Of a DNA stretch of 60,914 bases, positions 12,098-19,778 are shown piece by piece (position 1 is the stretch's first letter; each line of letters opens with the position of its first letter). The DNA is taken from positions 1-60,914 of the forward strand of contig NZ_POIZ01000004.1 of the NCBI RefSeq assembly GCF_002960425.1. Reading direction: 5' to 3'. The notes under the pieces are model-generated. The model did not search any database. It saw nothing but the letters and a program-made list of their open reading frames with translations, and had not been told where the DNA came from. The position numbers and the translations under genes were made by a program. This DNA comes from Streptococcus suis. GTDB taxonomy: Bacteria; Bacillota; Bacilli; Lactobacillales; Streptococcaceae.

Positions 12098-13126
12098 TTA
12101 GAGTACAGAAGCGCCAGAAGCCAGGTCTGAGGTCACCCTTGCGCCAAATCCCCCTCTGGAAGGACCGCCCAAACTATCTGAAATTCGCTCTCGTCCAGCC
12201 AGAACTTTCTCAGAAAGTCCCGAAGTCACAAGAATCCTACCATCAAGCCCTATCAGCACCGCCTCGATACCATCTGTTGCTTCCACTATCTTATAAATAT
12301 GAGGTATATCTTGACCAAAGAGGCGGGTCGTCCAAATCTCACCATCAACAGATTGCTTGGACACAATGGTCAAACTAGCCAACTGACTTTGGATAGGGTA
12401 GCCTGTTTCAGGACTTAAAATGTGGTGGTAGGTCTTTCCGTTTATCGTAAGGGTTCGTTCGTAAATACCAGAGGTGACAACCGATTCTTCTCCTATGTTG
12501 AGGACGAGGGCATTTTCACCACGTGGTTTCTGAGGATCCTGAATCCCAATTCGCCAATAACCATCTGGATTGTGGGGAGTTTGACCAAAGGTCAGAACAT
12601 TGCCTCCCAGGTTAATCAGTCCAGCCTCCACACCAATCCTTTTCAAGAAGTCAACAATCTTATCTGCCACATACCCTTTTGCCAGAGCACCCAGATCAAT
12701 CGCCATGCCTTCTCGTCTCAAATAAACTGTCTGCTCCTCATCATCTAATTCAATGTCCCTTGGATTGATGAGCTGGAGTTTTTCACTGATCATTTCTTGG
12801 CTTGGAAGTTTGGCATCGCTAAATCCAATTCGCCAGCTTTGCACAAGGGGACCAATGGTAATATTCAAAAAAGATCCCTGAGCCAGACTGTGTTCCTTAC
12901 CCAATTTGATCAATTCATACAGGTCCTCCGCAACAGGAACCGCCTGAACACCTGCATTAAGGTTGACCTCCATCAATTCAGAGGTCAAGTCATTGGCAGA
13001 AAAGCGGTCCTTGTAGAGATAGAGAAGCTCTTCTACCTGATCCAAAATCGGTTCTGCCTGGGGATGCCAGATTTTAGTATCAATGACGGTTCCCATTAAC
13101 CGAAGAGAGCGACTACTTGCTTGCAT
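12098..13126 (-). CDS. apbE: FAD:protein FMN transferase (ApbE family)
   Basis: ApbE attaches FMN covalently to a Thr or Ser of target flavoproteins, or acts in extracellular electron transfer. The protein is 342 residues. The family signatures are LMGTVIDTKI near residue 10, IDLGALAKGYVADKI in the middle, LINLGGNVLTFG, and TSGIYERT. No lipobox or signal peptide is visible, so a cytoplasmic or non-lipoprotein location is more likely than the usual lipoprotein form. It overlaps the end of the upstream DHH gene by 14 bp, so translation is coupled. The target flavoprotein is not identified. Confidence 0.92.
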   Translation of the reverse strand: MQASSRSLRLMGTVIDTKIWHPQAEPILDQVEELLYLYKDRFSANDLTSELMEVNLNAGVQAVPVAEDLYELIKLGKEHSLAQGSFLNITIGPLVQSWRIGFSDAKLPSQEMISEKLQLINPRDIELDDEEQTVYLRREGMAIDLGALAKGYVADKIVDFLKRIGVEAGLINLGGNVLTFGQTPHNPDGYWRIGIQDPQKPRGENALVLNIGEESVVTSGIYERTLTINGKTYHHILSPETGYPIQSQLASLTIVSKQSVDGEIWTTRLFGQDIPHIYKIVEATDGIEAVLIGLDGRILVTSGLSEKVLAGRERISDSLGGPSRGGFGARVTSDLASGASVL

Positions 13127-14057
13127 TCCTCACTACCTCTTGTATTTCTTGGTATATTTTCTCATTTTCGGAGAGTGAATAAGAGTTAGCACCACTTGCT
13201 AGTGGGTGGCCTCCGCCATCGTGGCGTTTGGCAATCTCGTTGATTGGAAGATACTTACTGCGTAGTCGTACGCGATAGTTTCCGTCAGTTTGTTCCACAA
13301 AAATCCCCCAAGATTGAATGATTCCAATCCGTCCTGGAGCCCCAACGATAAAGGAAGTGTCCGCATCGGTCACCTCGTATTTTTTGAGAATGTCCTGTGT
13401 CAAAACGACACGCGCCGCACCGTATTCATCCACTTCCAAGTTGTCGTAGACGTAGCCTGTCAGCTTGGCAATCTTGAAATCAATGGTATCCATCTGGCGA
13501 GACATCTTTGCAAAGTCAAAATCTTCTTGGCGGAGACGAGCAACAATCTCAAAGGTACGTGAACTAGTTGCTGGATAGAGAAAGCGGCCTGTATCGCCCA
13601 CAATTCCTGCATAAAGTAAACGGGCAGTTTCTGCGTCTAGCTCCAGTTGGCTTTGAAGGGCCAATTCTGCAATCATTTCACTGCAAGAACTAGCTTCCGT
13701 ATTGACCCAGAGCAGGTCGCCATAAGGCTCTTCATTGGGGTGATGATCGATTTTAATCAAGAAATCTCCTTGAGTGTAACGGTCATCATCCACACGTGCC
13801 GTATTGGCAGTGTCTGTCACGATAACCAGGGCTCCTTGATAGTCTTGGTCCGCAACTACGTCCATTCCTGCCATCCAAGCAAGATTTGGTTCCTCAAAAC
13901 CGGTTACCTTGATGGTTTTTTCAGGAAAATTCTTCTGCAAAAGTTTCTGCAAGCCAACTTGACTACCGATGGCATCTGGATCTGGTCGTTGGTGGCGATG
14001 AATGATAATGGTGTCGTATTCACGAATTTTTTCAATAATAGTATGATAAATAGTCAT
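13113..14057 (-). CDS. DHH/DHHA1 phosphoesterase (NrnA/Pde2 family)
   Basis: This 314-residue cytoplasmic phosphodiesterase belongs to the single-domain DHH-DHHA1 group, which hydrolyses short oligonucleotides such as pApA, pAp or linear products of c-di-AMP. Manganese-binding motifs are seen in order: IIIHRHQRPDPDAIGS (residues 18-33), VTDTANTARVDD, KIDHHPNEE (the DHH motif) and GIVGDTGRF. The DHHA1 substrate motif RHDGGGHPLASG is at the C-terminus. The length matches pneumococcal Pde2. It is divergent from flavodoxin across a 94-bp spacer and translationally coupled to apbE. The split between NrnA and Pde2 activities cannot be decided here. Confidence 0.9.
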   Translation of the reverse strand: MTIYHTIIEKIREYDTIIIHRHQRPDPDAIGSQVGLQKLLQKNFPEKTIKVTGFEEPNLAWMAGMDVVADQDYQGALVIVTDTANTARVDDDRYTQGDFLIKIDHHPNEEPYGDLLWVNTEASSCSEMIAELALQSQLELDAETARLLYAGIVGDTGRFLYPATSSRTFEIVARLRQEDFDFAKMSRQMDTIDFKIAKLTGYVYDNLEVDEYGAARVVLTQDILKKYEVTDADTSFIVGAPGRIGIIQSWGIFVEQTDGNYRVRLRSKYLPINEIAKRHDGGGHPLASGANSYSLSENEKIYQEIQEVVRNASK

Positions 14058-14114
14058 AGCAACTCCTTTTCATCATTTTAGCACAAACTTCCCCTTTTGA
14101 AAATAATGGGAGTA

Positions 14115-14123
14115 TGGTATAAT
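14115..14123 (+). promoter_or_regulatory. Flavodoxin promoter (extended -10)
   Basis: TGGTATAAT is an extended -10 element about 30 bp before the flavodoxin ATG. TTGAAA lies upstream with short spacing. The site lies between the divergent DHH and flavodoxin genes. Confidence 0.6.
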
Positions 14124-14151
14124 AAGATTACTATGTAATTTGGAGGAAATT

Positions 14152-14607
14152 ATGGCACTAGCAAAAATTGTTTACGCTAGTATGACTGGTAACACAGAAG
14201 AAATTGCTGACATTGTCGCCAGTAAGCTAGAAGAGTTAGGTTTGGAAGTACAGGTTCACGAATGTACGACCATTGAGACAGAAGAAATCTTGGATGCAGA
14301 CTTGATTGTCGTTGCCAGCTACACCTATTCTTACGGTGGAGATGGTGAGCTTCCAGATGAAATTGTTGATTTCTATGCTGACCTAGCTGACTTAGATTTG
14401 ACTGGTAAGGTCTACGGTGTTTGCGGTTCTGGTGATACCTTCTATGATGACTTCTGTAGTGCAGTAGATGACTTTGATGTCATGTTGGGGTCACGTGGTG
14501 CAGTCAAAGGTGCTGAAAATGTCAAGGTCGACCTGGCTGCTGAAGACGAGGATATTGTTAACCTTGAGCAATTTGCAACTGACCTTGCTGCAAAAGTAAA
14601 TGAATAA
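14152..14607 (+). CDS. Flavodoxin
   Basis: This is a 151-residue short-chain-type flavodoxin, a small FMN electron carrier. The phosphate-binding loop YASMTGNTEEIA is at residues 7-18. The two isoalloxazine-flanking loops are SYTYSYGGDGELPDE and GSGDTFYDDFCSAVDD. The protein is strongly acidic, as expected. An upstream TTG at 14140 extends the frame, but the ATG at 14152 has TTGGAGGAAAT at good distance. It is the first gene of a plus-strand run with chorismate mutase and the CLC gene. The redox partners are not shown by the locus. Confidence 0.95.
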   Translation: MALAKIVYASMTGNTEEIADIVASKLEELGLEVQVHECTTIETEEILDADLIVVASYTYSYGGDGELPDEIVDFYADLADLDLTGKVYGVCGSGDTFYDDFCSAVDDFDVMLGSRGAVKGAENVKVDLAAEDEDIVNLEQFATDLAAKVNE

Positions 14608-14657
14608 GCATCTTAACCAGTAACAGCCGTTACTGGTTTTCTTAAAAGGAGAAGAAA

Positions 14658-14936
14658 ATGAATTTGGAACACATTCGCGAACAAATAAATACGATTGATA
14701 GCCAATTGGTTGACTTGTTGGAACAACGTATGGAGTTGGTAGACCAAGTCACAGCCTACAAACGAGCAACAGGTAAGCCTGTTTTGGATACCAGCCGAGA
14801 AAAAGCTATCCTTGAAAGAGTTGGAAAATTAGTCCAAAAGGATGATTACCGCTCTGCTATTCAAGCGACCTTTAGTGATATGATGGCCCAATCGAGAGCC
14901 TATCAATCTTCCAAGTTAGAGAATCATGAGCAATAA
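14658..14936 (+). CDS. Chorismate mutase (AroQ class)
   Basis: This 92-residue all-helical AroQ-type chorismate mutase converts chorismate to prephenate for Phe and Tyr synthesis. The N-terminal helix reads LEHIREQINTIDSQLVDLLE with the conserved active-site Arg (IREQI). VTAYKRATGKPVLD carries the active-site Lys, and DTSREKAILERV is the typical third segment. AAAAGGAG lies 9 bp before the ATG. Its 3' end overlaps the start of the CLC gene by 11 bp, so the two are coupled. This monofunctional form lacks any fused prephenate dehydratase. Confidence 0.93.
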   Translation: MNLEHIREQINTIDSQLVDLLEQRMELVDQVTAYKRATGKPVLDTSREKAILERVGKLVQKDDYRSAIQATFSDMMAQSRAYQSSKLENHEQ

Positions 14937-16110
14937 GATGAAACAAGCCAGCCAACTCCTTTTCTTTGCTTGCTTAATTGGAGTCGGTGCAGGGATTATC
15001 ACCACATTCTTTGGGAAAATTCTACTAGGGATTGGTGACTTACGGTCTGAATTCTTTACTTATCTAATTCCCTTTCTACCACTTGCAGGGTTGGTGATTG
15101 TTTTCGTTTATCAAAAATGGGGGAGGGAAGTCCAAGCAGGTATGGGCTTAGTCTTCAAAGCTGGACAAGGGGAGAATGTGCACATTTCTCCAGTGCTCAT
15201 TCCGCTCATCATTTTTACAACTTGGCTCAGTCATCTTTTTGGCGCTTCCGTTGGCCGCGAGGGGGTAGCTGTCCAACTTGGAGCCAGTCTCTCGCATTGG
15301 TTACAAAAACAAGGTTTCACACACTTGCCTAAAGACATGATCACGAAGATTGGTATGGCTGCAGGTTTTGCGGGACTCTTTCAAACACCATTGGCTGCTA
15401 GTTTCTTTGCCATCGAAGTCTTGATTGTTGGTCAATATGCTTGGACTAGTCTTCCCTATTGTCTAGTTGCCTCTTTCACAGCTTCTACTACTTCTCATTT
15501 ATTGGGATTAGAGAAATTTTCGCACGCCATCGCGACTACCTCATCCCAGTTTACAGATAGTTTCAAATGGATCTTGATTGCCATCTGCTTCGGATTTGTC
15601 GGTAATCTATTTGCCTGGTTTTTGGCACAAGCAAAAAACATCTCAACTCGATGGCTTCCAAATCCTTATATAAAAATTGCTATCATGGGAGTTGGACTAA
15701 GCGTTCTACTTTTCTTCTTCCATCAGGGGCGATATGCTGGTTTGGGAACCAATTTAATTGATGTCAGTTTAGCTGGGGAACAGGTATTTGCTTACGATTG
15801 GCTACTGAAACTCCTACTGACCTGTCTTTGTTTGGCCGCAGGTTTTCAAGGGGGAGAAGTCACGCCACTCTTTGCCATTGGTGCAAGTTCTGGGGCTGTT
15901 TTAGCAGGATTACTAGGTCTACCAACTGAACTTGTTGCAGCCCTTGGCTATTGTGCCGTCTTTGGAACAGCCACCAATACCTTGCTGGCTCCGATCTTCA
16001 TTAGTTATGAAGTATTCGGCGCCAATATCCTACCCTATGCCATTCCTGTACTTGCCATAGCTTATCTAATAAACAGAAAACAAACTATTTATGGGATGCA
16101 AGTGAGGTGA
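14926..16110 (+). CDS. CLC-family anion channel/transporter, possibly fluoride-type
   Basis: This 394-residue polytopic membrane protein belongs to the CLC superfamily. The gating-glutamate motif is GREGVAVQLGAS, so it is more likely an anion/proton antiporter than a passive channel. The later motif GFQGGEVTPLFAIGASSGAV replaces the GGxFxP of chloride CLCs with GGEVTPLF, and no GSGIP serine motif is seen at the N-terminus. To me this resembles the CLC-F fluoride exporter branch; no fluoride riboswitch was recognised upstream. Its start overlaps the chorismate mutase stop. The family is certain; the ion is an inference. Confidence 0.88.
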   Translation: MSNKMKQASQLLFFACLIGVGAGIITTFFGKILLGIGDLRSEFFTYLIPFLPLAGLVIVFVYQKWGREVQAGMGLVFKAGQGENVHISPVLIPLIIFTTWLSHLFGASVGREGVAVQLGASLSHWLQKQGFTHLPKDMITKIGMAAGFAGLFQTPLAASFFAIEVLIVGQYAWTSLPYCLVASFTASTTSHLLGLEKFSHAIATTSSQFTDSFKWILIAICFGFVGNLFAWFLAQAKNISTRWLPNPYIKIAIMGVGLSVLLFFFHQGRYAGLGTNLIDVSLAGEQVFAYDWLLKLLLTCLCLAAGFQGGEVTPLFAIGASSGAVLAGLLGLPTELVAALGYCAVFGTATNTLLAPIFISYEVFGANILPYAIPVLAIAYLINRKQTIYGMQVR

Positions 16111-16237
16111 AGTAAGGGAATCATAGTTTGCCTCATTTTACCTCCTAGTCATATTTTAGACAAAACAAACCTTTGAAATCAATTAGCTATTTCTAGATGA
16201 CCTTCAATTTCATCATTATCTTCTAAAATATAACTTT

Positions 16238-16267
16238 AAAACGCCCTAGAAATCTAGAGCGTTTTTG
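16238..16267. terminator. Bidirectional terminator between the CLC and membrane-protein genes
   Basis: AAAACGC-CTAGA and TCTAG-GCGTTTTT pair closely around a two-base loop. It has T-runs on both strands and lies between two convergent genes. Otherwise the 16111-16291 interval is empty. Confidence 0.85.
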
Positions 16268-16291
16268 TATTAACATAAAAAACTAAGAATT

Positions 16292-17209
16292 TTACTTACT
16301 TTCCGTTTTCAACTTGTTTCCGAAAACAGAATAAGCTAACAATCCCAATCCAACAATATAAATTAGGTAACCAAATCCAGGAGTTCCATATTTATAAACA
16401 TAAAATGGATTCCAAATTATTACGGAAGCTATTTCAATAATCGCATAGCGTTTTACATTGTTTGTATTATTTTGAAATAAATTTAATAGTAATAAAAATG
16501 CAACTAGACATATTACCGATGAAACGATAGGATGATCAGCAAAAGCTGGTGTCGCAAGCAAGAATTTATTCATAATATTGAATGGCAATAGTTGCGAAAT
16601 TACCAACAACACATTAGCAATTACTAAAAGTTTATTTTTAGAATATAGTTCCACTAGTTTATGAAAATCAAAGTGGGTTGTGTGTACTAACTCTTCTTTT
16701 TTAATAAAACGATTGTACAAATAAAGTACAAAAATGATAGATAATATTAAAAGTACCAACCGAATGAAATGATATCCAAATAGAAGTTTGCTTGATTGTG
16801 CTAAATTTGTCGGCATCTCAAACAGACCAAATGTAAAAAATGACATTACTGAAGATGCAAAATTTCCAACGTTATTTGCAAAGGCAGCACTTTGTTCAGA
16901 TTCAATAACAGCTATCGATATAGTGGAGAGAATATTTAAAATCAGAAAAGTATCAATGACTCGGAAAGGAATAAAAATCTTTTCATTTCGATTAATCAAA
17001 CCAACAATTTCTATAACTGAGCAAACCAAAAATAATGGAGCTATGTTCACTTTTCCGTAGATGTTCAAATTTCCAATTTGAAAAGTAGCATCATACATTA
17101 CATTAAAAAACGTTGAAATAATAAGCACAATCTGGCTAATCAAAAGAGCTTTTAATATTTTTTCTAATTTCGTTCCACTTGCATTAAAATTACTAGGCTG
17201 TAATTCCAT
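16292..17209 (-). CDS. Polytopic membrane protein of unknown function
   Basis: I do not recognise this 305-residue protein. It is strongly hydrophobic with about seven or eight predicted membrane helices, for example ALLISQIVLIISTFFNV, IAPLFLVCSVIEIVGLI, LVLLILSIIFVLYLYNRF and LLVIANVLLVISQLLPF. A basic loop (RFIKKEELVHTTHFDFHKL) splits it into halves, which suggests a cytoplasmic segment between two helix groups. No catalytic or transport signature is evident. The longest frame starts with TTG at 17221; the ATG at 17209 has TGGAG 6 bp upstream and is preferred. It lies between the CLC terminator and tRNA-Arg and is AT-rich compared with its neighbours, so acquisition is possible. Confidence 0.75.
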   Translation of the reverse strand: MELQPSNFNASGTKLEKILKALLISQIVLIISTFFNVMYDATFQIGNLNIYGKVNIAPLFLVCSVIEIVGLINRNEKIFIPFRVIDTFLILNILSTISIAVIESEQSAAFANNVGNFASSVMSFFTFGLFEMPTNLAQSSKLLFGYHFIRLVLLILSIIFVLYLYNRFIKKEELVHTTHFDFHKLVELYSKNKLLVIANVLLVISQLLPFNIMNKFLLATPAFADHPIVSSVICLVAFLLLLNLFQNNTNNVKRYAIIEIASVIIWNPFYVYKYGTPGFGYLIYIVGLGLLAYSVFGNKLKTESK

Positions 17210-17245
17210 AATATACTCCAAAATATTCCTATTATCTCATCCGTA

Positions 17246-17317
17246 TCTCCCCTGCAGGAATCGAACCTGCAACTAATTCTTAGGAGGAATTTGTTATATC
17301 CATTTAACTAAGGGAAG
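17246..17317 (-). tRNA. tRNA-Arg (anticodon CCT)
   Basis: The minus strand folds as a cloverleaf. The acceptor arms are CTTCCCT and AGGGGAG. The T arm is GCAGG-TTCGATT-CCTGC. The anticodon loop CTCCTAA between AATTC and GAATT gives anticodon CCT, reading AGG. The CCA end is not encoded. tRNA genes are common integration sites, but no integrase is adjacent here. Confidence 0.95.
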
Positions 17318-17362
17318 CTACTCTTCTATTTTACATCATAAAATAGAAGATTGCAAGGTCTG

Positions 17363-18037
17363 TTAGTCCTTACTGGATGTTCGATATTTTTCCATTTTCT
17401 TTTTAAATAGTTCGGCATTGCTGGGAGCTGTGTAGGAAATAGCGTTAGCTCCTGCTTCAATCACGCGACGAATGGATTCTTCAGTTGGACCACCTGTCGC
17501 AATGATGGGGAAGTCTGGGAGAACTTGACGGATTTTTTTCACCACGTTAGGAGTTTCTAATCCACAGGAAACGTTTAAAATATCTACGCCAGCCTCAATT
17601 CGTGATAACAAGTCTGCCTTCTCTGAAACGACGGTGTAGATAATGGGAATATCCGCCATCTTGTTAATTTCCTCAATGGTTTTAACATCCGTAGGACCAT
17701 TGACCACAACAGCATAAGCCCCTTCTGACTCAGAAAGCAAACTCATATTGGCCGACCGCATTCCTGACGTTAGACCACCTCCAACACCAGCTAAAACAGG
17801 AACAGAGGCAACCATCATAACGCTTTTGAGAATGGCCGGACTAGGAGTAAAAGGATAAACCGCTAAAACCGCATCTGCATTATGATTAGCAATAATCGCC
17901 ACATCCGTTGTAAATAAAACCGAGCGGATACGGCGACCATAAATACGAATACCACTACATTCCTTTATGATGTCAGGCACCTGCACAATATCCTGGCGTA
18001 AATCAGACAAAACAGCTGGAATAACTTGCTTACTCAT
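17363..18037 (-). CDS. TIM-barrel protein of unknown activity
   Basis: This is a 224-residue cytoplasmic protein with alternating beta strands and helices typical of a TIM barrel. Late glycine motifs such as DFPIIATGGPTEESIRRVIE and AGANAISYTAP resemble phosphate-binding loops of the FMN/phosphate-binding barrel superfamily. An earlier loop VPVLAGVGGGLTSGMRS is also Gly-rich. In streptococcal genomes I recall this kind of protein being labelled simply as a hydrolase; I cannot support a specific reaction. The ATG has GAGGTCGAGT upstream. It lies between tRNA-Arg and a MITE-like element in what would be its promoter region. Confidence 0.75.
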   Translation of the reverse strand: MSKQVIPAVLSDLRQDIVQVPDIIKECSGIRIYGRRIRSVLFTTDVAIIANHNADAVLAVYPFTPSPAILKSVMMVASVPVLAGVGGGLTSGMRSANMSLLSESEGAYAVVVNGPTDVKTIEEINKMADIPIIYTVVSEKADLLSRIEAGVDILNVSCGLETPNVVKKIRQVLPDFPIIATGGPTEESIRRVIEAGANAISYTAPSNAELFKKKMEKYRTSSKD

Positions 18038-18050
18038 ACTCGACCTCCTC

Positions 18051-18272
18051 TATGTATAGTCTTTTAGTTTACTTTTAGTACTCGCTTCAAAGGTTCGGGG
18101 AACCTTTGAAGGCTGGAGATAGTGCGAACCAAGTTCGCCGCAAAAGAGCCGCAGGCATAACTCAATGCTTTCTAATTTCTAGGCATTGACTTGAAACAGT
18201 CCCCCAGACTGTTTCAATCAGGCAAGGTGAGTTAACGACGTAATAAAAGATAAACTAAATGACGATATATAG
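18051..18272. mobile_element. MITE-like palindrome-rich element with terminal inverted repeats
   Basis: The ends of this roughly 220-bp stretch are imperfect inverted repeats of about 30 bp. The left end contains TATAGTCTTTTAGTTTAC, and the right end read in reverse contains TATCGTCATTTAGTTTATC. Inside are two strong palindromes, AAAGGTTC-GGGG-AACCTTT (about 18091-18109) and GAAACAGTC-CCCCA-GACTGTTTC (about 18193-18216). No open frame is present. This layout fits a non-autonomous miniature inverted-repeat element. It fills most of the gene-free interval 18038-18409. Confidence 0.6.
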
Positions 18273-18376
18273 TAACAGTATAACATATTTTATGTAGGGA
18301 GATATAGTAAACATCTATTCTTGATCGCCCTTTATACATATAGATAGGTCAGATAGGAAGCTAGCTCTTACAAACA

Positions 18377-18404
18377 AAAAAGAAGCAACTTTCGCTGCTT
18401 CCTC
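18377..18404 (-). terminator. rplS terminator
   Basis: On the minus strand GAAGCAGC-GAAA-GTTGCTTC is followed by six or more T. It is a strong intrinsic terminator right after the L19 stop. Confidence 0.9.
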
Positions 18405-18409
18405 CCATC

Positions 18410-18757
18410 TTAGCGACGGATTTCTTTGATACGCGCTGCTTTACCTTGCAATGCACGTAGGTAGTACAATTTAGCACGACGAACTTTACCGTAACGTACT
18501 ACTTCAATCTTATCAACACGTGGAGTGTGGATTGGGAATGTACGCTCAACACCTACACCACCAGAGATTTTACGTACAGTGTACATTTCTGAGATGCCTT
18601 GGCCTTTACGAGAGATAACAACACCCTCGAAAATCTGGATACGTTCGCGGTTACCTTCGACAACCTTAGCGTGAACACGTACAGTGTCACCAGGACGGAA
18701 TGAAGGGATGTCAGTACGAAGTTGACCTTCTGTCAAACTTTGGATCAATGGATTCAT
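18410..18757 (-). CDS. rplS: 50S ribosomal protein L19
   Basis: L19 is a 115-residue protein at the 30S-50S interface. The family pattern is obvious: [53 protein letters not shown], and the basic C-terminus [20 protein letters not shown]. It has its own sigma-A promoter, a leader of about 80 nt and a strong terminator. Codon use is that of a highly expressed gene. Confidence 0.99.
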   Translation of the reverse strand: MNPLIQSLTEGQLRTDIPSFRPGDTVRVHAKVVEGNRERIQIFEGVVISRKGQGISEMYTVRKISGGVGVERTFPIHTPRVDKIEVVRYGKVRRAKLYYLRALQGKAARIKEIRR

Positions 18758-18840
18758 TTTATTCTCCTATCTTTGTCAATCATAGGTGCTTTTAAACCCA
18801 GCGGATAAACTGTATTTTTGTGCGTCCATTACACACAAAA
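18758..18840 (-). promoter_or_regulatory. rplS 5' leader, possible L19 leader element
   Basis: The leader between the start point and the ATG holds GGACGCAC, TTATCCGCTGGG and a Shine-Dalgarno AGGAG. Ribosomal-protein leaders of this sort (the L19 leader described in Firmicutes) can mediate autoregulation. The match is from memory of the motif and is tentative. Confidence 0.35.
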
Positions 18841-18843
18841 TAG

Positions 18844-18872
18844 ATTATACTAAAATCCTCTTTTCTTGTAAA
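18844..18872 (-). promoter_or_regulatory. rplS promoter
   Basis: On the minus strand TTTACA (18867-18872) and TATAAT (18844-18849) are spaced by 17 bp, upstream of the L19 leader. Confidence 0.8.
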
Positions 18873-18929
18873 GAAAAATACTCAAAATATTGAAAAAAAC
18901 AAGCGAACATTCGCCTGTTTTACAATCTT

Positions 18930-19093
18930 ATTTAGCAGCTTTATAAAGCTCATCAACTTTGTTCCCACTCCTCAGCTACAAGGGCCTCGCTCCTTGTAGC
19001 ACGGAAAGCCCGATTAGCTTTCCTAGAGGACTGACTAGTTTTTTCTCGGAAAAAGATGGTTTCCTCGAAAAAACGTCGCAGTAAGCTAGTAGA
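18930..19093. mobile_element. Palindrome-rich insertion at the 3' end of sodA, with a relic of the original sodA end
   Basis: On the minus strand, 18932-18967 still encodes [11 protein letters not shown] and a stop, the usual SodA C-terminus, although the live sodA gene already ended at 19094 with [13 protein letters not shown]. About 125 bp lies between the two ends and holds three hairpins: CTACAAGG / CCTTGTAG, GGAAAGC / GCTTTCC, and a longer TTTTTTC-GGAAA / TTTCC-GAAAAAA. The two sodA ends differ at several positions, so the duplication is old or came from a divergent donor. I take this as a small element, or a recombination with a foreign sodA, that replaced the end of the gene. Confidence 0.6.
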
Positions 19094-19705
19094 TTAGTTG
19101 CTGAGAGCCTCTTTATAAAGCTCATCTACCTTATTCCAGTTAATCACTTCAAAGAAGGCTTTGATGTAGTTTGGACGGACGTTACGGTAGTTGAGGTAAT
19201 AAGCATGCTCCCAAACATCAAGTGCCAGGATTGGTTTCAACCCTTGCATGATTGGTGTGTCTTGGTTAGCAGTAGAGATAACTTCCAACTTGCCTTCTTT
19301 ATTGACAACCAAGAAAGCCCAGCCTGAACCGAAACGAGTTGTTGCTGCTGTAGTGAATGCTTCTTGGAAGGCTGCAAATGAGCCAAAAGTCGCATCAATA
19401 TCTGCTGCCAATTCTGCTGAAATTTCTGTTTTTTCTGGTGAAAGCAATTCCCAGAAAAGTGCGTGGTTGAGGTGACCGCCGCCGTTGTTGATAAGGGCTT
19501 GACGGATGTCCGCAGGAATTTGCTCTACATCTGACAAGAGTGCCACCAAGTCTTCACCGATTTCAGGGTGTTTTTCAAGGGCAGCATTTGCATTTGCAAC
19601 ATAAGTCGCATGGTGCTTGTCATGGTGCAAGGTCATTGTTTCTGCATCAATATGTGGTTCCAAGGCATCGTAAGCGTATGGAAGGTCTGGTAAAATAATT
19701 GCCAT
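19094..19705 (-). CDS. sodA: Superoxide dismutase [Mn/Fe]
   Basis: SodA dismutates superoxide in the cytoplasm and is the only superoxide dismutase expected in streptococci. The 203-residue protein has the metal ligands in [12 protein letters not shown] (His), HLNHALFWE (His) and [11 protein letters not shown] (Asp and His). [10 protein letters not shown] and the NQDTPI segment fit a manganese-type enzyme. A TTGAAA-N17-TACAAT promoter lies just upstream. The last residues (KEALSN) differ from the common streptococcal KAAK ending, and a relic of that ending lies downstream. Confidence 0.98.
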   Translation of the reverse strand: MAIILPDLPYAYDALEPHIDAETMTLHHDKHHATYVANANAALEKHPEIGEDLVALLSDVEQIPADIRQALINNGGGHLNHALFWELLSPEKTEISAELAADIDATFGSFAAFQEAFTTAATTRFGSGWAFLVVNKEGKLEVISTANQDTPIMQGLKPILALDVWEHAYYLNYRNVRPNYIKAFFEVINWNKVDELYKEALSN

Positions 19706-19736
19706 TTTTGTACTCCTCTGTCTATATGATAACTTT

Positions 19737-19765
19737 ATTGTACTCCATTATGAGAGCCTTTTCAA
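19737..19765 (-). promoter_or_regulatory. sodA promoter
   Basis: On the minus strand TTGAAA (19760-19765) and TACAAT (19737-19742) are separated by 17 bp, about 30 bp before the sodA ATG. Confidence 0.7.
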
Positions 19766-19778
19766 CTTATTTGTCTGA

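Noticed and set aside
14608..14925. Fluoride riboswitch upstream of the CLC gene
   Set aside because: The gene starts within chorismate mutase, and no recognisable riboswitch fold lies in the short leader.
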